A DNA stretch of 6,080 nt. Source: Burkholderiaceae bacterium. Its GTDB lineage: Bacteria > Pseudomonadota > Gammaproteobacteria > Burkholderiales > Burkholderiaceae. Each line of letters begins with the position of its first letter. The first letter of the stretch is position 1. The stretch spans positions 1-6,080 of the forward strand of contig JALORV010000053.1 of assembly GCA_025458735.1 (NCBI GenBank), written 5' to 3'. The translations under genes and the position numbers were made by a program. The notes under the pieces are model-generated. The model did not search any database and was not told the origin of the DNA. It saw only the letters and a program-made list of their open reading frames with translations. Of this stretch, positions 1 to 6,080 are shown one piece after another.

Positions 1-1006
<1,006 letters not shown>

Positions 1007-1010
<4 letters not shown>

Positions 1011-1648
1011 GCCATCAGGCCCTGGTCAGCGGCACGGACCGCCGCGATGAACTGCTGGATGCGCGCTTCACTCTTGATTCCCGGGGACTGCTCGACTCCA
1101 CTGCTGACGTCGACCGCGTAGGGCCGCAGGCGGCCGATGGCATCGCCGACATTGGCGTCGTTCAGGCCGCCTGCCAGTACCAGCGGCTTGGTCCGCCGCA
1201 GCGGCACGCGCGTCCAGTCGAAGGTTCTTCCGGTGCCGCCGTACTCTGCCGCCGCTGTTGAAGGCGCATCAGCCAGCAGTGCCACGGCCGAGTGAAACTC
1301 GCGTTCCGAGTCTAACAAATCGACTCCCGGATCCATGCGCACGGCCCGCAGGTACGGCCGGCCGTAGCGACTGCATGCGGCCTCGTGCTCGTCGCCGTGA
1401 AACTGCAGCGTTGCGTCGGGCACCGCGGCCAGCGCGTCCTCGATCAGGTCGGCGGAGGCATTGACGAACAGCAGCACCGGCGCCACGAAGGGAGGAAGGC
1501 CGCGTGCCAGCGCGCGCAGGCGTGCCGGCGCCACATGGCGCGAGCTCTTCGGGTAGCAGTTGAATCCGATCGCGTCCGCGCCGGCGGTCACTGCCACGGC
1601 AACGTCGGCTTCACGCGTCAGGCCACAGATCTTGATCCGAGTGCGCAT
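1007..1648 (-). CDS. trpF: Phosphoribosylanthranilate isomerase
   Basis: TrpF catalyses the Amadori rearrangement of N-(5'-phosphoribosyl)anthranilate to CdRP, the third step of tryptophan synthesis from chorismate, in the cytoplasm. The 213-residue product is normal in length for a stand-alone (beta-alpha)8-barrel TrpF. Strand 1 is RIKICGLT (residues 4-11) with the catalytic base Cys8. GGTGRTFDW (137-145) holds the general acid Asp144. The phosphate-binding loops are LAGGLN (158-163) and VDVSSGVE (179-186), followed by the typical PGIKS. The reading frame is open upstream as far as 2053, but the ATG at 1648 sits three codons before the conserved first strand, so it is the start. That places the first 38 bases inside the end of truA. 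No Shine-Dalgarno is visible, which favours reinitiation after truA. The stop TGA (1009-1007) overlaps the trpB ATG. Confidence 0.97.
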
Positions 1649-2429
1649 CGAGCAGGAGTGCCGGACTCGCTGCCGGCGCCGGCAAACCGAATCGCTCATC
1701 GTACTCGACCCGTGCGAGGTAAAGCCCGTCGGCGGCCAGTGTCGGCGCGGCCTGCCGGCGGTCCCGCGCTGCCAGCACTTCCGCTGCCCAGCCGGGGGAG
1801 CGGCGGCCGAGGCCGATCGCCACCAGCGTGCCGGCGAGGTTGCGCACCATGTGGTGCAGGAAGGCATTGGCAGTCGCCTGCAGGCGGACGCAGCGCCCGA
1901 AGCGGTGAACTTCAAGTTGCCGGAGCTCGCGCACCGGCGAGGCCGCCTGACATTCGGCGGAGCGAAACGAGGTGAAGTCGTGCGTGCCGACCAGCAGCGC
2001 CGCCGCCGCCTGCATGGCGGCAACGTCGAGCGGGCGGAAGATCCAGGTCGCACGGCGCGCCGCCAGTGGCGAGCGCACCGGATCGTTGAGGATCCAGTAG
2101 TCGTAACGGCGGGCGCGGGCGCCGAAGCGGGCGTGGAAGTCGTCGCCGACGGCGCGGGCCCAGCGCACGGCGATCGAGCCCGGCAGGAAGCGGTTCGTAC
2201 CTCGTACCCAGGCGGTCAGCGGCCGCTCGACGGCGGTATCGAAGTGGACCACCTGGTCGAGGGCGTGCACACCGGCGTCGGTGCGTCCGGCACAGATGGT
2301 TGCCAGCGGGACGCCCGCCAGCGCGGCCAGGGCGCCTTCGAGGGCATCCTGCACCGAGCGGCCATCGGGCTGGGTCTGCCAGCCGTTGAATGCGGCACCG
2401 TCGTATTCGATGCCGAGTGCGATACGCAC
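1611..2429 (-). CDS. truA: tRNA pseudouridine(38-40) synthase TruA
   Basis: TruA isomerises uridine to pseudouridine at positions 38, 39 and 40 of the tRNA anticodon arm. The 272-residue length matches the family (about 270 in E. coli). The N-terminal motif IALGIEYDGAAFNGWQ (residues 3-18) is followed by CAGRTDAGVHA (46-56), whose Asp51 is the catalytic aspartate. RRYDYWIL (107-114) holds the conserved tyrosine (Y109). GTHDFTSFRSAEC (148-160) and FLHHMVRNLAGTL (190-202) are further family signatures. The start is GTG at 2429. No other ATG, GTG or TTG occurs in frame between it and the fimV stop, and the conserved domain begins two residues later. No clear Shine-Dalgarno is visible; a GC-rich palindrome ends 18 bases upstream. 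After the conserved FGLP (247-250) comes a non-conserved tail of about 20 residues whose DNA overlaps the start of trpF. Co-transcription with fimV and trpF is inferred from spacing. Confidence 0.97.
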   Translation of the reverse strand: MRIALGIEYDGAAFNGWQTQPDGRSVQDALEGALAALAGVPLATICAGRTDAGVHALDQVVHFDTAVERPLTAWVRGTNRFLPGSIAVRWARAVGDDFHARFGARARRYDYWILNDPVRSPLAARRATWIFRPLDVAAMQAAAALLVGTHDFTSFRSAECQAASPVRELRQLEVHRFGRCVRLQATANAFLHHMVRNLAGTLVAIGLGRRSPGWAAEVLAARDRRQAAPTLAADGLYLARVEYDERFGLPAPAASPALLLDAHSDQDLWPDA

Positions 2430-2447
2430 CGGAATGCGGCCGCAGCC

Positions 2448-2467
2448 GGCCGGCGGATCCGCCGGCC
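2448..2467. repeat. 20-base perfect palindrome between fimV and truA
   Basis: Every base from 2448 to 2467 pairs with its partner around the centre 2457/2458, which is a GGATCC core. In RNA this would fold as an 8-bp all-GC stem with a GATC tetraloop. It lies 8 bases after the fimV stop and 18 bases before the truA GTG. No T-run follows it on the minus strand, so it does not look like a standard intrinsic terminator. A structure limiting ribosome access to truA, protecting the upstream mRNA end, or a chance product of GC-rich DNA are all possible. The palindrome itself is certain; its role is not. Confidence 0.85.
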
Positions 2468-2475
2468 CGCCGCTT

Positions 2476-5400
2476 TCAGCCTTCGATCTGCTTGATCAGT
2501 TCGACAGCCGACTGGCGCTGGTCGCGGGTGCCGTCGCGCATCACCTCGTCGAGCAGTTCGCGGGCGCCGTCCTTGACGCCGAGGTCGATATAGCCGCGTG
2601 CCAGATCGAGCTTGGTCGCCATCTGCTGCGCCAGCGCACTGCCGGGTTCGGTCTCGCCGCGCTTGGTGGTCGGGTTGAGGCTGACGGCCGACAGGTCGAA
2701 GTCGATCAGCGGCACGGTGGCCTGGTCCGTGTTGGCCGTCAGACGTTGCGCCTGCTCGTCCGGGAGGGCCCCGACATCGGCCGTCACCGGCTGCTTCTTG
2801 CCGATCACGGTCGGGCGCGACAGTGCCTCGGCCGCAGCCGCCAGCGGCGCAGTCGGCATCTTGGTCGACGGGATGTTCAGGTCGAGATCCGGGATCAGCC
2901 CGACGCCGGTGGCGGTCGGCTGCAGCGCCGGTGCCGTCGGCATCGCGATGTCGAGGTCGGCCAGCGCCGGCGGCTCGGTGCGGCCGACCGGGCTGGTCGG
3001 CTTGAATCCGAAGTCGACGTCGGACGACGACGCGGGCACATCGAGCGTCGGCATCTTGGTCGGCGGCTCGAGATTCATCTTGGTGGGGCCGAGATCGAAA
3101 TCGAGCGACGAGAAGTCGGCCGCAGCGGCGGCTGCCGGCGCCGGTGCCGGCGGAGTCAACCCGGTCGTCGTCGCGCTGCCCGGAAGGGTGGCGCGGAACT
3201 GCGTGGTCGGCGCCGACGTCGTGTTCGGTCCGGACATCTTGGTGTCGGCCGGCATCTTGGTATCGCCGGTCGACATGGTGGTGTCGGCACCGGTCATGCG
3301 GGTGTCGACCACCATCTTGGTCAGCGGCGGAGCGCTGCTCGACTGCATCTCCGAGTCGGCACCGCGCAGTCCGCCAAGATCGAGCCCCGAGGTCGGGCCG
3401 CCGCCCAGCGTCGACGGTCCGCGGCCGCGTGTATTCGGATCGAGCCGGAAGCCGGTCGTCGGCCCGCGGCCGACCGTATCGGACAGCGCCGCGCCGGCGA
3501 ACATCGGATGCGCCGGGTCGACCGCATGGCCCAGCCGCAATGCCTTTTCCCAGTCTTCGCCCGCGCCGCCGGTACGGTCGCGCAGGTCCTCGGCCATCGC
3601 CATGAAGGCAGCCTTGTCACCGCGGCGGGAGAAGATCTCGAGCAACTTCACGCGCACGGCGTGACGGTCGGGCTGCATGCGCAGCGCTTCCTTGAGGATG
3701 TCCTCGGCCTGCTCTTCGCGACCGTACGCGATGTACACGTCGGCCTCGGCCACCGGATCAACCTCGTTGGAGTCGAGCTGCGAGGCGGCCGGGATGAAGC
3801 TCGAATTGAACGTGCTGGTGCCGGTATCGACACTCTGCCCACCGGTCGCGCCGAACAGCGAGTTCGCCTGCAGGCCTTCGCCGGTGTCCTTGAACTTGTC
3901 GCTGGTTTCGGCCTTGCGCTTGCGGTACCAGCTCCAGCCGAACAGGCCTGCCAGCAGTGCAACGATGCCGGCCAGTCCAAGCTGCGTCGTCGTGTTGCCG
4001 AGCAGTTCGCCGATGAAGCTCGGCTCTTCCGCGGGCGGCGGTGGCGGCGGAGCCGCCTTCTTGACCGGTGCCGGCACCGGGGCCGGTGCGGGTGCCGCGG
4101 CGGGCGGCGGCGCTTCCATCTTCGGTGCCTCGGCCTTGGCGGGCTCGGTCGGTGCCGGAGCCGGCGCTGCCACCGGAGCCGGCGGCGTCGGCGCGGGCGC
4201 AGGCGCCGCAGCGACCGGCGCCGGGGTCGGGGCTGCGGCCGGAGCCGGCGTCGGCGCGGCCTTCTGCTCGGCCTGCTTCTGCGCCGTCGCGCCGGCCTTG
4301 CTCTGAACCTCGAGCGCCTTCTGGATCGCCTCGTTGGTCTTCTTCAGCTGCTCGGCGCGCTCCTGCTCTTCCTTCATCGCGCGCTGGCGGGCAGCGGCTT
4401 CGTCGGCCTTGGCAGCCGCCGCTGCGGCAGCACCGGCCTTGTCGTCGGCACGCGCAATCTTCAGTTGGTCACCGCCCGGTCGGGCGGCAGCACTCTTGTC
4501 CTCGACCTTGGTCGTGACACGTCCGCCGCCGGCAGCCGCCGCCGGCGCCGCGGCCACCGGTGCCGCACCGGCCGCCTGGGCCAGCCGGCTGCGATAAGCC
4601 GCGAAATCGGCGCTCTGCGCCAGCACTTCCTTGCGCGCCTCGGCGCCCGCCAGCGCGGCGGCGTCGGCGTCGGCCGGGATCGTCAGCTGCGCCCCTGAGC
4701 GCAGCAGGTTCATGTTGTTATTAATGAACGCGTCCGGATTGGCGCGGAACAGCGCCACCAGCATCTGGTCGAGCGACGCCGATCCCCGGTTCTGGTTGGC
4801 GATCTTGCCCAGGGTGTCGCCACTTTGCACGGTGTAGGACCCACCGGCCGAGGACGTCGCGGGCGCGGGGCTCGGCGCGGCCCGGGGTGTCGGTGCCGGG
4901 GTCGGTGCCGGAGCCGGAGCCGGAGCCGGTGCAGCGGCGACCGGCGAGGGAGCCGGTGCTGGTGCTGCCGCGCGTGGCGTCGGCGCCACGGGCGCTGCAG
5001 CGACGGCGGCCGGGGGCGCGACGGGGGTCGCCGGCGCAACGATGTCCGGGGTGGTCTTCAGTGATGGCGGATCGAGCAGGACGGTGTACTCGCGGATGAC
5101 GCGGCCGGTGGCCCACGTCAGCTCGACCATCATGTCGAGGTAGGGCTCGTTGACCGGTTGCGCCGAGGAGATGCGCACCACGTAATTGCCGTCCGGGCGC
5201 CGGTCCAGCGCGAAGCGGACATTCGTAAGTGCCGGATTGAATTCAAGATTCGCGGCCCGGAAGGCCGACAGCGGCGCCAGGCGTACGGCCAGCGTCGGGG
5301 CTTCGTCGCGTCCGACCGAGGTGACTTCGAGTTCCGCCTTGAGCGGCTGCCCCAGTCCGGACTGCACCGACAAGCGGCCCAGGCCCGCCGCATCGACCTC

Positions 5401-5478
5401 CAGACTGGCGAGTCCGAGGCCTAGTGCAAGCGAGAGCGCGCACCACATGGGCGCGCGCGCGAATTTGTCGGATGGCAT
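2476..5478 (-). CDS. fimV: FimV/HubP-family pilus assembly and polarity hub protein with LysM domain
   Basis: FimV proteins are single-pass inner-membrane hubs that bind peptidoglycan and support type IV pilus secretin assembly, twitching motility and polar organisation. This 1000-residue protein has the family layout. Residues 1-30 are a signal peptide (K5, R8, then hydrophobic 12-25, probable cut after VDA30). Residues 31-138 are the conserved FimV N-terminal domain (AGLGRLSVQSGLGQPLKAEL). A Pro/Ala linker spans 149-210 and a LysM domain 215-268 (YTVQSGDTLGKIA). A charged helix, probably coiled coil, covers 355-406. A second Pro/Ala segment ends in six prolines (477-482). The membrane segment is 499-517, followed by the stop-transfer YRKRK. 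The cytoplasmic part has a TPR-like segment (574-632), a low-complexity Thr/Met stretch (about 715-880) and the conserved C-terminal motif LDLARGYIDLGVKDGARELL (957-976). The ATG at 5478 is chosen for its AGGGGG-type ribosome site and complete signal peptide; Met11 would lose the basic n-region. The gene symbol follows synteny and architecture. Confidence 0.95.
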   Translation of the reverse strand: MPSDKFARAPMWCALSLALGLGLASLEVDAAGLGRLSVQSGLGQPLKAELEVTSVGRDEAPTLAVRLAPLSAFRAANLEFNPALTNVRFALDRRPDGNYVVRISSAQPVNEPYLDMMVELTWATGRVIREYTVLLDPPSLKTTPDIVAPATPVAPPAAVAAAPVAPTPRAAAPAPAPSPVAAAPAPAPAPAPTPAPTPRAAPSPAPATSSAGGSYTVQSGDTLGKIANQNRGSASLDQMLVALFRANPDAFINNNMNLLRSGAQLTIPADADAAALAGAEARKEVLAQSADFAAYRSRLAQAAGAAPVAAAPAAAAGGGRVTTKVEDKSAAARPGGDQLKIARADDKAGAAAAAAAKADEAAARQRAMKEEQERAEQLKKTNEAIQKALEVQSKAGATAQKQAEQKAAPTPAPAAAPTPAPVAAAPAPAPTPPAPVAAPAPAPTEPAKAEAPKMEAPPPAAAPAPAPVPAPVKKAAPPPPPPAEEPSFIGELLGNTTTQLGLAGIVALLAGLFGWSWYRKRKAETSDKFKDTGEGLQANSLFGATGGQSVDTGTSTFNSSFIPAASQLDSNEVDPVAEADVYIAYGREEQAEDILKEALRMQPDRHAVRVKLLEIFSRRGDKAAFMAMAEDLRDRTGGAGEDWEKALRLGHAVDPAHPMFAGAALSDTVGRGPTTGFRLDPNTRGRGPSTLGGGPTSGLDLGGLRGADSEMQSSSAPPLTKMVVDTRMTGADTTMSTGDTKMPADTKMSGPNTTSAPTTQFRATLPGSATTTGLTPPAPAPAAAAAADFSSLDFDLGPTKMNLEPPTKMPTLDVPASSSDVDFGFKPTSPVGRTEPPALADLDIAMPTAPALQPTATGVGLIPDLDLNIPSTKMPTAPLAAAAEALSRPTVIGKKQPVTADVGALPDEQAQRLTANTDQATVPLIDFDLSAVSLNPTTKRGETEPGSALAQQMATKLDLARGYIDLGVKDGARELLDEVMRDGTRDQRQSAVELIKQIEG
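2857..3321 (-). repeat. Six copies of a 9-base Thr-Lys-Met coding repeat inside fimV
   Basis: The plus-strand word CATCTTGGT occurs at 2857, 3052, 3076, 3235, 3253 and 3313, always in the fimV frame, and encodes Thr-Lys-Met. Two variants (Thr-Thr-Met and Thr-Arg-Met) fill the space between the last two, giving five motifs 6 or 7 residues apart at FimV residues 720-748. This is a dispersed repeat within the cytoplasmic low-complexity region, not a mobile element. Confidence 0.8.
4907..4930. repeat. GCCGGA hexanucleotide tandem repeat in the fimV Pro/Ala linker
   Basis: Three exact GCCGGA units (4907-4924) are followed by one GCCGGT. On the coding strand they encode alternating Ala and Pro in the linker between the N-terminal domain and LysM. 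Loss or gain of a unit would change the linker by two residues without a frameshift. Confidence 0.8.
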
Positions 5479-5482
5479 TCCG

Positions 5483-5488
5483 CCCCCT
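5483..5488 (-). promoter_or_regulatory. Ribosome binding site of fimV
   Basis: Minus-strand AGGGGG lies 4 bases before the fimV ATG. The purine run is close to the start but usable, and it supports ATG 5478 rather than the internal Met11. It is the clearest ribosome-binding sequence I see before any gene in the window. Confidence 0.6.
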
Positions 5489-5497
5489 GCCGTTTTA

Positions 5498-5519
5498 GAT
5501 GTTTTTCGAACATAACATC
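5498..5519. repeat. Nested inverted repeats in the fimV leader
   Basis: GATGTT (5498-5503) is complementary to AACATC (5514-5519) with a 10-base spacer. Inside it, ATGTT (5499-5503) also pairs with AACAT (5509-5513) across 5 bases, and AACAT is directly repeated (5509-5513, 5514-5518). The element overlaps the proposed -10 box and the likely transcription start, as an operator would. No regulator can be assigned, and the arms are short enough to be chance in this AT-richer stretch. Confidence 0.4.
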
Positions 5520-5537
5520 ATGGACTTAGGGCAGCAA
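5509..5537 (-). promoter_or_regulatory. Candidate sigma70-type promoter for fimV-truA-trpFB
   Basis: On the minus strand a -35-like TTGCTG (5537-5532; 3 of 6 consensus bases) is separated by exactly 17 bases from a -10-like TATGTT (5514-5509; 4 of 6). Transcription would start near 5502, giving a leader of roughly 24 bases ending in the AGGGGG ribosome site. It is in the only gap larger than 50 bases in the window, which is locally richer in A+T. The box matches are modest, so this is a candidate only. Confidence 0.35.
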
Positions 5538-5589
5538 GCTTAGAAATGGCCGTAACTCACGCCTTTATGTGAGAAATGAAATCCGGCCA

Positions 5590-5610
5590 CCGCGCGGCCT
5601 CCGTCCGCGG
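5590..5610 (-). terminator. Weak candidate hairpin terminator after asd
   Basis: Starting three bases after the asd stop (5613-5615), minus-strand CCGCG (5610-5606) can pair with CGCGG (5594-5590) over an 11-base loop. An alternative GGCC/GGCC pairing (5599-5596 with 5588-5585) is also possible. Only a broken T-rich stretch (ATTTCATTTC) follows. The position is right for ending asd transcription, but the stem is short and the T-tract poor. Confidence 0.2.
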
Positions 5611-5612
5611 CA

Positions 5613-6080
5613 CTACAGGCTGCCAAGCAGGATGCGCAGCATGCGGCGCAGCGGTTCGGCGGCACCCCACAGCAGTTGGTCGCCAACGGTAAAGGCCCCG
5701 AGGTACTCGGGTCCCATCGCGAGCTTGCGCACCCGGCCCACCGGAATCGACATCGTGCCGGTCACCGCGGCCGGAGTCAGCTGATGGATGCTGGCGTCCT
5801 TGGTGTTCGGCACGAACTTCACCCAGGCGTTGTCGCTGCGGATCATGTCCTCGACATCGGCCAGCGGCACGTCGTGCCTGAGCTTGATCGTCAGCGACTG
5901 CGAGTGGCAGCGCATCGCGCCGATGCGCACGCAGTGCCGTCGCCGCGGTCGGCGTCGATCCACGGAATCAGGTTGCCGGCAAGCGGCACGATGAAATGCT
6001 GCGTCTCGTCGTCGCCGAGCGCGCGCTGCCTGCCGCTGATGCGGCGGTCGATGTCGAGGATCGCGCTGGCCGGATCGGCC
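5613..6080 (-). pseudogene. asd: Aspartate-semialdehyde dehydrogenase, C-terminal part, disrupted by deletion and frameshift
   Basis: Asd reduces aspartyl phosphate to aspartate semialdehyde with NADPH, feeding lysine/diaminopimelate, threonine and methionine synthesis. The coding sequence enters at the window edge, so the catalytic cysteine is outside. One frame (6079 to about 5934) reads [12 protein letters not shown], then [19 protein letters not shown]. It then meets TGA at 5893-5891 if not shifted. A second frame continues from about 5933 with [12 protein letters not shown], containing the substrate-binding arginine and catalytic histidine (E. coli R267 and H274), then [15 protein letters not shown], and ends [20 protein letters not shown] to TAG at 5615-5613. 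Compared from memory with E. coli Asd, about 25 residues holding the REEWKGQAE(T/C)NKI motif (E241, K244) are missing exactly where the frame changes. As written the gene cannot make active enzyme. Because Asd is normally essential, an assembly or sequencing error is as likely as a true pseudogene. Confidence 0.88.

Noticed and set aside
1649..2053. In-frame upstream extension of trpF reaching 2053
   Set aside because: The extra residues are the out-of-frame shadow of truA; the conserved TrpF barrel begins three residues after the ATG at 1648.
2436..2443. GCGGCCGC palindrome next to the 20-base palindrome
   Set aside because: An 8-base GC palindrome is common in DNA this GC-rich and adds no supportable function.
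4030..4051. GGCGGCGGTGGCGGCGGA stretch as a possible G-rich structural element
   Set aside because: It is simply the coding complement of the six-proline run before the FimV membrane segment.
2281..4698. Very long open frame (805 codons) on the plus strand opposite fimV and the start of truA
   Set aside because: Its product is Arg/Gly/His-rich with no recognisable domain. It arises from GC-biased third positions of the fimV coding strand, and it would run through the fimV/truA junction. FimV itself has clear conserved domains.
5556..5573. Inverted repeat CTCAC/GTGAG with an 8-base loop in the asd-fimV gap
   Set aside because: Only 5 bp, no T-run on either side, and not placed against a promoter box; too weak to call a terminator or operator.

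Overview
The window is G+C-rich DNA from a proteobacterium, most probably a betaproteobacterium. Two things point there. The TrpB sequence has the 'HTGAHKVN' and '[23 protein letters not shown]' style I recall from Burkholderia-type TrpB. The gene order asd-fimV-truA-trpF-trpB is, to my knowledge, the usual betaproteobacterial arrangement. I cannot name a genus. All five genes lie on the minus strand, so the biological reading direction is from base 6080 down to base 1.

Layout in reading direction: the 3' part of asd (6080-5613) enters from the edge and carries a lesion near 5934. A 134-base intergenic gap (5612-5479) follows, locally AT-richer, with a candidate promoter and small inverted repeats. 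Next comes fimV (5478-2476), a 1000-residue inner-membrane, peptidoglycan-binding pilus and polarity hub protein. A 46-base gap holding a 20-base perfect palindrome leads to truA (2429-1611), the tRNA pseudouridine synthase. TruA overlaps trpF (1648-1007) by 38 bases, and trpF overlaps trpB (1010 to the edge) by the 4-base ATGA junction. trpB is cut by the window edge after 336 codons.

The tight spacing from fimV to trpB suggests one transcription unit with translational coupling at the trp end. TrpF and TrpB catalyse the third and the last step of tryptophan synthesis from chorismate via anthranilate. truA and fimV are unrelated functions that share the transcript. asd supplies aspartate semialdehyde for lysine/diaminopimelate, threonine and methionine.

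I see no mobile element, tRNA, rRNA, CRISPR array or new multi-gene system. The points most worth a second look are: the apparent deletion plus frameshift inside asd, which removes active-site residues and may be an assembly error; the array of short Thr-x-Met motifs in the cytoplasmic part of FimV; and the palindrome just ahead of the truA start.
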